A stretch of 64,000 nt of DNA from Scylla paramamosain (taxonomy: Eukaryota; Arthropoda; Malacostraca; Decapoda; Portunidae). The stretch spans positions 18,811,266-18,875,265 of the forward strand of contig NC_087166.1 in assembly GCF_035594125.1 (NCBI RefSeq), read 5' to 3'. Below, piece after piece: positions 36,506 to 48,033 of this stretch (positions are counted from its first letter, which is position 1; every line of letters begins with the position of its first letter). Both the position numbers and the translations under genes were made by a program. The notes under the pieces are model-generated. The model was not told the origin of the DNA and did no database searches. It worked only from the letters and a program-made list of their open reading frames with translations.

Positions 36506-37176
36506 ACACATTTCACACCCGCTTCCAGTCTAAGCTCAGATAAATACAGACCGCATGTAACGAGTCAGTTATTCGGATTTCGAGTTGAGTCCAAGTCAGA
36601 GACACAGTTGGGCACTCACCGAGTCACGAGCAGTCAGTCTTTGTCTCTCACTCAGTTCTGCTCCATCACCGTCAGCCTTGCGGCTCTCTCTCTAGCACTT
36701 CGGCTAGAGAGAGAGTGTGTAATCAGTCGTCACGTTACGATTTCGTCTCGCATCCAAATCAGTCACCCATTCAAGAACTTTCGTCATCGTGCCTTTTATT
36801 TGGTCATCCGCTGTCACTTCCTGGCCAACATTTGAATATAAATCCTACCTAAATTATTATTGTTTCCCACTCTTCCTTCTTCTGTTATTAAGTAATGTCT
36901 ATCTGTTTATTTATCTACCTGCCCGTCTGTCTGTCTGTCTATATGTCTGCCTATCCGTCTCCTGCCGTCTGTCTGTCTGTCTGTCTGTCTGCCTATCAGT
37001 GTTTATATCATATCCTTCTGTCTTTCATTGTTATTATTGTTGGCTGTGTGTATTGTTCTGTGTTATATTGTGTGCTGTGTATTATGTGTTTTTATATTTC
37101 GGTGTCTTAATTGTCTGTGCACTTTACATCGCTCATAAACTCACAGTCTGTACTCTCTCCTTCATTACATGACACA

Positions 37177-38040
37177 ATGTTCAATGAAACCACTGCTACT
37201 CCTCACATCACCTTCATACATGAATCTCATCACCTTCCTAATTTTTCTGGTACTGGCACAGAAACTGTTCATCAATTTATTCAAAGAATTGAGGAGGAAT
37301 GCACTCGATGTGCAGCCACATCTGATAAGAAAAAATCTCCATCTTAAAATCCCGCATCTGTCACGAGCCTTCGAGTCTCGCTGACCTGTTGGTGAAGTCA
37401 GACAGATTTGTTTCACTCACCACCTTTGCTGACTTCACCACTCATCTCAGAAATCATTTCCAAAGTCATTCCAAGCTTGGAGCCACTCATTGCTTCCTCT
37501 CTCAGCTCAGAACTGATTACTCAGCAACAAGACTTAAATTGGTTTACAAATGGCTCACTATCATCAGATGGGTTAAAAAGGCTTATAGCTTACATCTTGT
37601 TTACTTCCTTCCTCGATGCTCCCAATTTCCAGGTCGCAAGTGACGTCGAATTCCACAAATCAGATTATATATATGATATCTGCAAAATCATTTCTGATAA
37701 GTGTCCTCTTCCCACCTCTGAACCTCTTCAAGCTCTTGTTACTTCCTCACCTGACTCACCCCCCCCTCTCCCCATCACCCACCCTTCAGTTCTCCTTCTC
37801 CTTCTTGTGGACGTTACATTAGACGCACATCCCCTTCATCTCGCTATAAGTACACTCGATCGAAATCAAGACCAAGAAATGTCACCTGCAACCGGTGCAA
37901 GGTGCCAGGTCATGTTCTTGCACAGTGCAGAGTTGTTCTCCATAGTTCAGGAAGACACTTCTTCACTCCTGAAGCATTCTGTTCTTTCCATAAAAGGGTA
38001 GGCCACTTCTTACAAGACTGCAGGCATTATCACGCAAATC
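37177..38040 (+). pseudogene. Gypsy gag (frameshifted)
   Basis: The start MFNETTATPHITFIHESHHL at 37177 is followed by a capsid-like region (FSGTGTETVHQFIQRIEEE, then FADFTTHLRNHFQSHSKLG in another frame). The nucleocapsid part has one CCHC knuckle, CNRCKVPGHVLAQC at 37887-37928, and a second His/Cys block CSFHKRVGHFLQDC. Several frameshifts. Confidence 0.75.
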
Positions 38041-38099
38041 CACAGACTCTACGCACACCATAAGAAAAATCTTCGCGCCCTTCTCTGACCAATCCACCA

Positions 38100-41000
38100 T
38101 AATATTGCCTATCCTGAAGTCTTCTCCTTACTATGTGCCTAAACATCGTACAAAACACAATGTGTGCTTCACACATCCTCCAAACTCAGCACTTCAATTA
38201 ACATTCAATATGCTAGATTATTCAATGGTATTATCACTGATGTTACATGTCACTGTATCACACAAAGCTTTCTTGACACGGATGCTGCTGTAAACATTAT
38301 CAAAATGGATGTATTTCAGAAACTCTCTCCCACTTCTCAGGATCTCATCACTACATTATCTCCTGATGTCAGTCTAAATGGTATATCTGGGAAAATTATC
38401 CTACCTCACGGGAAAGTACTCTTATCACTGTCCTTATCACTCCAGGAACCAGACATATGTGATTGTTTTTTATGTTGTGTCTGATATATCTTTCAATGCT
38501 GATCTTCTCATAGGCTTCAATCCCATGTGGAAATATTACATCAGTTTTTTTTTTTTTTCCCTGCCATCAATAAAATCTTTCAAGGGGATACTTATTTTCT
38601 TACTTTTCTTCCCTCTGATGGTTCCTCTCCTCCTGGCGTAGTGACATCTATTGCAACTCTTCCTTCTACTAGCAATCAGGTGTTATCTTCACTGGACTCT
38701 TGTGTTATGTCACCTAATTTGCCTGTCTCATAGCCTTATTCTCAATCAACTTCCCAGTCAGACCACGGTGTAACTCTTTTTAAACACATTTTACTAGCAG
38801 ATCCAGTAACGTTATCTGAATGTGCTTTATATATTGTAAACGATAAGGTTAAAACTGCTGTATCAGAAACTGATATCATCTGTTATGCACAACAATCTCC
38901 ATGCAAAAGTTGGAATCTGTTCTTACCACCATCGATGAAAACAGTTTCTGTAAAATTGGGCTGAATCACATCTACGCCTGTCAAGCTCAAAGCTGGTGCG
39001 CTACTCGGAGAAGCCTTGCCTTACTCTGAGAAAGTTATAATCTTGGATGATTTACTCTCTTCTTCTTTCAATAATGTATATGCATCTGACAGCCATGACA
39101 TGTCTTCTCTCCCGCCTATCACGAATGATCACATATCTTTACTTGATTTCCCAGAATCTCAACATGAATTACTCGCTTTCCTAAATACTTTTAGGAACGT
39201 TGCCTCTCTCCCTGGTGAACCTCTGGGCCACACAGACGTTATCACTCACGCTATTCATCTGACCCCTTGGTCCAGACCATCTTACACCCCGAGCTATAGG
39301 ATGCCACACAGTCGTCGTTTTCTGTTTAATGAAGCTGTGCTAGGTATGTTACTTCTGAGTGTCGTGAAACCTGCCTGTTCATCTCATAATGCTACCTTAC
39401 TCTTTTCAAAGAAACTAGACGATTGGCGTGCCGTTGTCAATTTCAGGAAATTCAACGCATCTACCATTCCTGACCGTTATCTTTTGCCGAGATCAGGTGG
39501 CCTTTTTCAGTCTCTCGGAGATTCAAATGCGGTATTTTCTACCCTAGACTTACGTTCAAGATTCTTTCAAGTCGAATTAGAGGAAACTTCCCGGCCATAT
39601 ACTGCTTTCACTACCTCCTTTGGTCAATTTATGTTGAAACGCATGGCCAAAGGTCTACTTAACTCGCCTCTAACGTTTCAGAGATTGATGAACTCTGTTC
39701 TCTCATGTCTCATTGGTAAAAGTGTGTTCTGCTTCCTTGATGACGTTATCATTGCATCAAAGTCTTTACTGGATAATTTTCACACGGTCTCTCGTTCTGT
39801 CATGCTTTCAAGCTGTTGGTTTAAAGATCAAACTCAGCAAATGCTCGTTTCTCAAACATCAAGTCAAATTCCTTGGTCACAAAGTCGACAGAGATGGAAT
39901 TCACACTTTAGATCACAAGGTAAATACTGTGAAAAATTCCCCTGTTCCTTGTAATATCGATCAGATCAGGCAATTCATCGGTCTTGTTGGATTCTATCGC
40001 CAGATCATCAAAATTTCAGCCTTATCGCTCAATCTTTCACTCATTTGCTCAAAAAAAAAAAAAGTTGCATTCATCTGGTCTGAAAAGGAAGAAGATGCCT
40101 TTGATCTTCTCAAAACTGCCTTGTGTCAAGCACCAGTTCTTGCTTTTGCAAATTTCGAGAAAGGTTTCATCTTATACACTGACGCTTCCGGCTTTGGAAT
40201 CGGTGCTGTTCTCATGCAGAAAGATTCACTCGGTAAATATCGCGTATTAGCTTACGCTAGCAGACTTCCCAACAAGGCAGACCAAAATTATGACGTCACA
40301 AAGCGTGAAAGTCTCGCTGTGATCTGGGCGTTACGTCATTTCCGTGAACTCATCTTGAGCTATAAGATTCATGTCTACACTGATCATTTTGCTGTCACAG
40401 AGACCTTTAAAGGCAACAACTTCACAGGCTAATTTGCTCGTTGGCATCTCATGATTCAGGAATTTAATCCTACTTTGCATATATTCCTGGTAAGGCAAAC
40501 TCAGTGGTAGATGCACTATCACGCAATGTTGTTATTATCTCCGTCATGACAAAATATCCTGCCATGCCAACATTGGATGAAATAAGGAAACATCAACGTT
40601 CAGACGCATTGTGTTTTAGTGTTGCTTATTACCTGGAATCTGGTGATGAGACAAATCTTCCTAAGTTACAAGTGAGTGTTGATAAGTTTTTCATGCAAGA
40701 CGATTTCTCATATAAGTCGAGTGATGTCTCTACTGACGATTCTAGTGAGCGTTTATTTCAGCCCGTGATACCTTGGTCACTAGTGAATATCATACTACAC
40801 CACGTTCATGACTCACCTCACGCAGGACATCCAGGTCGGGACAGATGCCTCGAGCAGGCGAAATGATCACATTTCTGGCCGACTATGAGGAAAGATATCT
40901 TTCAGCACTGTGAGCTATGTTCTCAGTGTGCTTCACATCATACCTCACTCGCAAACGAGAGTCCAGCGTTTTCATATCCCATCGCTTCCGCTCCTTGGTA

Positions 41001-41598
41001 TTCAGTCTCTGTTGATCTGCTTAAATTTCCACATACAAATAACGGTTATCAGTACTTTCTAGTTTGTGGGGATAGTTTCACTTGTTTCACCAGTCTCGTT
41101 GCTCTCAAGGAGAAAACTGCTACTTCTGTTAGTCGCGCGATCATCGACAAAATAATTTGTCCTTATACCTCTCCTCGTGTCATCTTATATGACAATGGCG
41201 CTGAATTCATTAACTCCGTCTTACAGGAGATTTGCAAAGAATTTCTTATCAACAAATGTAACAATGTTCCTCACTCACCCAATTCAAACAGGAAAGTAGA
41301 GCATTGCAATAAACGTATCCTTGATGTAACAGAAGCAAAGCACTCCTGGGACGAATAGCTTCCTCAGATAGCCTGCTCTATCAACTCAGCAATCCACTCC
41401 ACCATCGATGAGTCTCCACATTCCGTGCTGTTTGGTAACAACAAGTGTCCTCTATATGAATTTCTCCACAGCGCAGCGCGTCCTGTCTACAACATTGATG
41501 ACTACGTCAAATGACGTGTCCGTGATTTTCAGTTCACTCATAAGCTCATTCACGATCGCCTCACTACGTCGCAAGCTGAAATGCTGCGGAAACAACAT
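38100..41598 (+). pseudogene. Gypsy pol: protease, RT, RNase H, integrase (broken)
   Basis: Protease SFLDTDAAVNII at 38265-38300: the DTG active-site Gly is Asp. RT in 39016-39780: WRAVVNFRKFNASTIPDRY, STLDLRSRFFQVELEE (catalytic Asp), FLDDVIIASK at about 39733 (YVDD equivalent). RNase H in 39713-40432: LYTDASGFGIGAVL, RESLAVIWALRHF, YTDHF. Integrase in 40504-41598: zinc-binding HHCC (HAGHPGRDRC, then CELCSQC), SVDLLKFP, LYDNGAEF and KVEHCNKR (DDE triad all present). Breaks include frameshifts between protease and RT, near 39800 and near 40430, TGA at about 40864, and a stop at about 41356. Confidence 0.85.
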
Positions 41599-41604
41599 CG
41601 TAGA

Positions 41605-41906
41605 GCGACTGTATACCTCTCACCTAACTCCTCTTACTATAAGAAATTTTTTGACTACTTAACTTCCAAAGTGGAGCACATTCTGACCCACATCCCTTTT
41701 GCAGAGATCTCCATTCCTGGATCTTGGATCATTCTTGGATCTTGGATCTCCATTCTTGGAGACTTCAATGTTCGCTACCAGCTTTGGTTTTCCTCTCCCT
41801 TCACTGACCATCCTGGTGAACTAGCCTACAACTTTGCTATCCTCCATGACCTAGAGCAATTGGTGCAACACCCTACTCGTATTCCTGACCGTCTTGGAGA
41901 TACGCC

Positions 41907-41909
<3 letters not shown>
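41605..41909 (+). mobile_element. Family D endonuclease fragment
   Basis: Plus-strand fragment with [40 protein letters not shown] and [14 protein letters not shown] small internal expansion (CTTGGATC repeats, 41716-41755) precedes GDFN. The left end truncates Gypsy; the right end runs into (TA)n. Confidence 0.8.

Positions 41910-41974
<65 letters not shown>
41909..41974. repeat. (TA)n joining a LINE fragment to Polinton 2
   Basis: A 65-bp TA array. In Polinton 1 a short AT tract lies at the matching place of the acidic-protein gene (about 47288-47303), so this array probably grew from, or recombined within, that gene. Confidence 0.9.
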
Positions 41975-41979
<5 letters not shown>

Positions 41980-42133
41980 GCCCCCTAACACGCCAGAGGA
42001 TGTCAGCACACCAAAACTCTCCAATGCTCCACCCGCTCCTTGTAAGAAGGTGATTCCTAGAGTTATTAAAACTACGCCCGTCATTCACAGCGATGACGAT
42101 GATCTCTTCGCATTCAATTCGCAAATGTTTTGA
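41975..42133 (+). pseudogene. Polinton 2 acidic-protein C-terminus
   Basis: About 50 codons ([20 protein letters not shown], then VIPRVIKTTPVIHSDDDDLF and FNSQMF-stop) matching the C-terminus of the acidic protein at 47136-47841 on the other strand. This is the last gene before the terminal repeat in both elements. Everything further inside this second Polinton is lost. Confidence 0.8.
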
Positions 42134-42764
42134 ATGAATGAGATGTATTTGTCCTAATAAATCATTGAGCTGTTTTTGCCCTAATAAAAATAAAATGTCC
42201 CATTGACTCTGCAAACCTGGATAGTTGCGACAACCTTGGCCATTGGGAAGTGGCAGGACCTTGGAATGTACTGAGATGTCGGAGGGAACGCGTGATGGTA
42301 AGGCTCAAACCACCTTGGCTGTCCAGGATCCACGTGAGTGAAAGGGCGATCGTGATGGCAGGCCGAGAGGGTCTCCCAAACCACGCGTGTGATGGCTACT
42401 CCCACGTCTAGCAGTCAGCGAACCCAGCCGCCTGCCTCGCTTGATGTGTTCATTCCCCTCCCACCCCCCCCATTTCCTTTCAATTATTTTCCACCCACCA
42501 TCATTGATTCATTTAGCCATTCCATAACCGCCGAAGGATAAGGATACACGCCCCTACCTCTCCCGTCAGCACCGTCGTCGCCGTCCCCCTCGCCCTGAAC
42601 ATGACCCCTGGTGACGCCGTCGTGAATGACCCCCCCATCATCCCCCTTCTGTTAATTTACAGCCAGGGTCGCCATCCTAAAATGGATTGCCACTGAGGCC
42701 TCCGGAAAATTGCCATGGGAGTTGCCATTTTAGGAATGGCGACTCCCATGGCAATTTCCCTACT
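42134..42764 (+). repeat. Polinton 2 terminal repeat
   Basis: Matches the Polinton 1 terminal repeats in segments: the ACCTTGG..GAATGTACTGAGATGTCGG block (42230-42295), the block CCACCCACCATCATTGATTC (42490-42509), and the end. The terminus shows a hairpin: arms 42704-42729 and 42735-42759 around a short loop, then CCCTACT at the end. Adjacent sequence is a CR1-like coding region, consistent with insertion into it. Confidence 0.75.
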
Positions 42765-43150
42765 ACTTGCCCCTACTACCAGAAAGACATTGATAAATTA
42801 GAAAGAGTTCAGCGTAGAGTAACAAATTATACGAAGAGCGTCTTAAAGAATTAAATCTTACCCATTAACACAAAGAAGACTAAGAGGCGACTTAATACAG
42901 GTGTTTAAAATCATCAGAGGTGTTGATAACATTGACTGCAGTAGATATTTCACGATAGGCTCTTTAAATTACAAGCGAGGAAACGATTGCAAAATTGTTG
43001 AGAAATCCTTCAATTCTCAAGAATCAAAAAATACTTTTCCATCGAGTAGTAAATCTATGGAATGGGTTTCCTCGAGACGTGATGGACTGCAACACCGTAG
43101 CGACTTTTAAACACCATCCTGATAAATATCGTTCCTGCAATCCACGGCTA
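42765..43150 (+). pseudogene. CR1/L2-like LINE, C-terminal RT region
   Basis: Translated with two frameshifts it gives YYQKDIDKLERVQRRVT, TQRRLRGDLIQVFKIIRG, then VVNLWNGFPRDVMDCNTVATF, the standard C-terminal signature of CR1/L2 LINEs. It begins directly at the Polinton 2 terminus. Confidence 0.75.
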
Positions 43151-43240
43151 ACAGCGCTTGTTTGTTATTGATTGACTTCCTTGCCCTCAGGAAATGGGGG
43201 CACCTCATTTCATCTATTTTCTTTCTTTACTATAAAATTT

Positions 43241-43336
<96 letters not shown>

Positions 43337-43599
43337 TAAGTACTGTAACACAGACAATTCTCGCTTACGAACTCACGCTTACGTTACCTTTTAAGACACC
43401 TTCAACCTTATCTCTTTATTATTTTGAAAGGCTACTCCTCTCCTCGCGATACCATTTTACACTTTTTATCACATGTCATTGTACTTTGCAAAAAGGGAAA
43501 TCAGCATGCTATCGTTTTTCAATACAATTACTTGTTGCTTACTACTTTTTGTGAATATACAATTATGGTTTCATATGATTAATACATATCTGCCTTTCC
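43151..43599. other. Unassigned DNA with a (CT)n array
   Basis: Contains (CT)n at 43246-43331; otherwise nothing recognised. Confidence 0.6.
43246..43331. repeat. (CT)n microsatellite
   Basis: About 86 bp of CT repeats. Confidence 0.95.
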
Positions 43600-43798
<199 letters not shown>

Positions 43799-43853
43799 TT
43801 ATCTAGCGAACAGTCCTTCTATTCCATGACCTAGCACCACTCCAAGTGTTACC

Positions 43854-44580
43854 AGTAGTTGGGAAATTGCCATGGAGGTCGCCTAACCTGCATGGGGACC
43901 TGGGTGGCAAAGCCATTTCAGGATAGACAACCCCCATGGCAATTACCCGGAGTGGCGATCCATTTCAGGATGGAGACCCTTGCTGTAAATAGGGTGTTGG
44001 GGGATGGGGGAGGGGAGTGGGGGAGGGGGGAGGATGGGGATCCCACCCCCACCCCAGGAGCGACTCTGATGGCATGCCACATTGCGAATGGGGACCTGAT
44101 CAAGTTGCAAATGGGGAACCCTGGCAGCAATTTTCCGTAGACTTCAGTGGCAGTCCATTTCAGGATGGAGACCCAGGCTGTAAATTAGTAGGGGTTGGGA
44201 AGGGGAGGGGGGTGATTCACGACGATGACACCAGGGGGGAGCGGGACGGTGACGGCGGCACTGACGGAGAGGTGGGGGTGTGTGTCCTTATCCTTCGGCG
44301 ACGATGGAATGACTAAATGATGGTGGTGGAAAATAACTGAATGAAGAGGGGGGGTGGACTGGCGGCCAGGCGTGGAAGCCGCCCACCACACACGCGTGGT
44401 TAGGGGACTCTGACGGCATTGCCATGGAAGTCGCCCTTTCAGTCACGTGTTCCCTCCAACAGCTCAGTTCATTCCAAGGTCGTCGCCACTAGATGGTCAA
44501 GGTCGGGCGGAAGGTGAATGGGGTGGGGAAGGCCTGAACGTGTCAGGAAAGTGGCAAGTAACGCCACCAGGCTCCATGCG
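43854..44580 (+). repeat. Polinton 1 left terminal inverted repeat, outer part
   Basis: Reverse complement of parts of 61100-61767: shared words include GTGTCAGGAAAGTGGCA, CGACCTTGACCAT, CCACCCACCATCATT and CCCCATTCGCAAT. The outermost 90 bases form an imperfect hairpin (GGGAAATTGCCATGG at 43860, CCCCATGGCAATTACCC at 43931). The inner edge at 44580 is where LINE D3 is inserted. Confidence 0.82.
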
Positions 44581-46646
44581 AGGAGGCAGTAGTCACCTGC
44601 CGAAACGATAATTACTCCCAGTGAGGTCTAAGGCACTGTTCAGGGGGTGCTGTGAACTTATCATTAAACCCAGCTGTGACCTCACTGAACGTTTCCCTTT
44701 GTGTCTCACAACAAAAGGGGGCAGTCACAGCCTGCCCTCTAAAGACAACTCTCTTCCTCCACACAAAACTACAAGCACCTAATAACACACACACCCTTCA
44801 CTCAAAAATTTTAAAATCATGGCGACTCCTACACCAGCCTCGGAGTCCCCATCTGGGGAGGGGACCATAAATGTCCCCAGGTCGGACTGCCTTTCTGTCG
44901 ACGACCCTAAGTGTCTTGACACCCCCCTCAACGTTTTCTTCATTAACTTCTGCAACATTCTAATTTTCAATCTGTAGAACACCACCTCTCCTCTTCCAAA
45001 CCTCATCTTCTTTTCCTCACTGAAACTCAGGTGTCTGAGGCAACTGACAGTAGCCCCTTTTCTGTTCCCTCCTACTTTCTCTATCCTCATTTTCGATCCA
45101 AAGCTGGATGCTGCGTTTATGTGTGCAATGACTTAACCTGCTCTCGTGCCCACGCTCTTGAATCTTCCGAGTTTTCCACCATCTGGCTACGACTACAGAG
45201 TCATTCTCATACTAAATTTATCTGTGCTGTATACCTCTCTCCTAACTCCTCTGACTATAAGAAATTCTTTGACTACTTAACTTCCAAAGTGGAGCATATT
45301 CTGACCACCTGACCACCTGACCACATTCTGATATTCACCACCAGCTTTGGCTTTCCTCTCCCCTCACTGACCATCCTGGTGAACTAGCAAACAACTTTGC
45401 TATCCTCAATGACCTAGAGCAATTGGTGCAACACTCTACTCGTATTCCTGACCGTCTTGGAGATACGCCCAACATTCTTGACCTTTTCCTGACCTCTAAT
45501 CCTTCTGCTTATGCTGTCACCCTTTCTTCTCCATTGGGCTCCTCCGATCACAATCTCATATCTTTATCTTGTCCTATCACTGCAATCCCTCCTCAGGATC
45601 CCCCTAAGCAAAGGTGCCTCTGGCGTTTTGCCTCTGCTAGTTGGGGGGATTTTCCTTGGAGTGACTACTGCTTCCATGTCAGAGACCCATCTTTGTGTGC
45701 TGAGCGCATAACAGAGGTGATAGTGTCTGGCATGGAGGCGTACATTCCTCACTCTTTTTCTCGTCCTAAACCTTCTAAACCTTGGTTTAACACAGCTTCT
45801 GATCTTTCAAAAATTTCTGATTGGGGCAGAGCAAACTTGGTATTGTTCAATGCCTCAAAAACTCAATTCCTCCATATATCAACTCGACACAATCTTCCAG
45901 ACAACTATCCCCTCTTCTTCAATGACACTCAACTGTCCCCCTCTTCTACACTGAACATCCTCGGTCTGTCCTTTACTTATAATCTGAACTGGAAACCTCA
46001 CATCTCATCTCTAGCTAAAACAGCTTCTATGAAGTTAGGTGTTCTGAGACGTCTCCGCCAGTTTTTCTCACCCCCCCAGCTGCTAACTCTGTACAAGGGC
46101 CTTATCCGTCCATGTATGGAGTATGCTTCACATGTCTGGGGGGGTTCCACTCATACTGCTCTTCTAGACAGGGTGGAATCAAAAGCTTTTCGTCTCATCC
46201 ACTCCTCTCCTCTAACTGACTGTCTTCAGCCCCTCTCTCACCACCGCAATGTTGCATATCTAGCTGTCTTCTACCGTTATTTTCATGCCAACTGCTCTTC
46301 TGATCTTGCTAACTGCATGCCTCCCCTCCTTCCGCGGCCTCGCTGCACAAGACTTTCTTCTTTCTCTCACCCCTATTCTGTCCACCTCTCTAACGCAAGA
46401 GTTAACCAGTATTCTCAATCATTCATCCCTTTCTCTGGTAAACTCTGGAACTCCCTGCCTTCTTCTGTATTTCCACCTTCCTATGACTTGAATTCCTTCA
46501 AGAGGGAGGTTTGAACACACTTATCCACCAATTTTTGACCACTGCTTTGACCCTTTTATGGGACTGGCATTTCAGTGGGCATTTTTTTTTTTATTAGATT
46601 TTTGTTACCCTTGGCCAGTATCCTTCCTACAGAAAAAAAAAAAAAA
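44581..46646 (+). mobile_element. LINE D3: internally deleted family D copy inserted in the Polinton repeat
   Basis: 2,066 bp ending in a run of A. It is flanked by ATGCG at 44576-44580 and 46646-46650 (target duplication). The uninterrupted equivalent of the site is in the right terminal repeat near 61130-61145. It starts with the family leader and keeps its 3' end. An internal deletion near 45795-45805 joins the linker to the region after RT. Confidence 0.88.
45423..46514 (+). pseudogene. LINE D3 reading frame with RT core deleted
   Basis: One open frame of 363 codons. Residues 1-128 are endonuclease C-terminus and linker ([44 protein letters not shown]). From residue 129 it continues at [19 protein letters not shown], which normally lies after YADD. 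The RT catalytic blocks are therefore absent. The remaining C-terminal domain ([20 protein letters not shown]) is intact. The upstream endonuclease N-terminus (45031-45312) is in another frame. Confidence 0.85.
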
Positions 46647-47046
46647 TGCGGCCTTACGCCACCATGCGGGCTTTTTTTTTTTTTTTTTTTTTTTTTTTGG
46701 GGGGGGGGGCGGGAACGGGAAGTTGAGGGCTATAGACTAGCGCGTGGACGCCACGCGCTAGTCGCCCGTGGGAATTCTGGACGATTTGGGCGGCGAGACT
46801 TGCCATCACGTGTTCCCTCCGTCATCTCAGTACACCCCCCCCTCATATGGTCAAGGTCGTTGCGACTGCCCCACGAAGTCCCGTTACCTGCCCATCCTTT
46901 TTACGTGGAGGAAGCGTCTGTGATGACCGGAGCGGGTGGCGGCCACCTCACACTTTCACCGACCACCAGTGTCGTGGCTGACATAATACTTATGCCGGAT
47001 GGTCGCCTTATTATTATTATTGTTATTATTACTATTATTATTATTA
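46647..47046 (+). repeat. Polinton 1 left terminal inverted repeat, inner part with (ATT)n
   Basis: Reverse complement of the right repeat: GGCGGGAACGGGAAGTTGAG, GCGCTAGTCGCCCG, GGAAGCGTCTGTG and ATACTTATGCCGGATGGTCG, ending in ATT repeats at 47008-47046. The right counterpart has this unit twice. Long T and G runs precede it (46672-46709). Confidence 0.85.
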
Positions 47047-47135
47047 GAAAGGTTATGCAGAGTCAATGGGACATTTTATTTTTATTAGGACAAATACAGC
47101 TCATTGCTTTATTAGGGCAAATACATCTCTTTCAT

Positions 47136-47841
47136 TCAAAACATTTGCGAATTTAAGACAAAGAAATCATCGTCATCGCTCTCAATGACGTGCGTAGTTT
47201 TAATAACTCTAGGAATCAGCTTCTTACAAGGGGCGGCTCGAGTAGCGGGGAGTTTTGGTGTGCTGTCATTCTCTGGCGTGTTAGGGGAAATATATATATA
47301 TATTTTTTTTTTGTTTTCCTGTGACTTCTTCTTCACCTCCTGATCCTCTTTGCCGCCTACTGCCGACTCATCTGACCGCCGCAGCTGTGTTTCGGCCGGA
47401 GGCAGCATCAGCGACTCCTGAGGTGGCGGCATTGACTGCTGTGGTGGGTGCTGCTGTTGCGACTCCTGTCCTAATGGAGCATCAGGAGGTTGACTGACCG
47501 GCAGCGGCGACATGTCATCATCGCTAAAGATCAATTTCTTCTTTGCAGGTTCTGACATTTTCTCCACATTGACATCCTCATGGTCGGCACGGCTTCGCTT
47601 ACCCCCAACATCGCCCAGATAGATATCAAAGAGGAAAGAGATGCGTTCTGTAACAGACAAAAAATAAAAACCGATGAGAACAATGGAAAAGTTTTTATTT
47701 TCCCTTCCCCCTCTCCCTCTTCTTATTCATTGGCAAAGAACGTTAATATAATTTACAATGGTGAAGATGCCAGATGGCATGCAAGGCAATGGTGTACTCA
47801 CCCGCTGTTCTCAAGATGAAACGTTTATCAGCTTGCTCCAT
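47136..47841 (-). CDS. Acidic Polinton protein, predicted two exons
   Basis: Exon 2 (47136-47647) is an uninterrupted frame: a basic KRSRADHEDV patch, KKKLIFSDDDMSPL, a Pro/Gln-rich middle and a C-terminus VIESDDDDFFVLNSQMF. It is likely disordered, and the two SDDD motifs look like casein-kinase-type sites. Exon 1 is proposed at 47841-47802 (starts MEQADKRF), with donor G|GTGAGT and acceptor TTACAG|AA, a 154-bp phase-1 intron. The C-terminus is conserved in Polinton 2 (41975-42133), showing selection on it. It is the last gene before the left repeat. Function unknown. Confidence 0.6.
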
Positions 47842-48033
47842 TCTTGGAGATGAGGCTTCGACATCCGACTGGGTTGAGAGGTGATGGGGAAGTGACGCTT
47901 ATCCGTAAGCAATTACCCCATATTGACCCTCTTTCCCACCCCCCCTCCAATCTACCTTATTACCGCTTTACAGATGTTACGACATCTCGCTCGGTTGCCG
48001 GCTGGGCAAAACGTAGGCATGCAATGGGGCATT

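Larger units (their letters stand above)
36506..41604 (+). mobile_element. Gypsy-type LTR retrotransposon, 3' end missing
   Basis: Leader or LTR region 36506-37176, gag, then pol in the Gypsy order protease, RT, RNase H, integrase. It is cut off at about 41604 by a family D fragment, so no 3' LTR is present and the 5' LTR limits cannot be set by comparison. A TGTC microsatellite lies at 36920-36992 in the leader. Confidence 0.85.

Noticed and set aside
43162..43554. Ser/Leu-repeat frame over (CT)n
   Set aside because: Microsatellite translation only.
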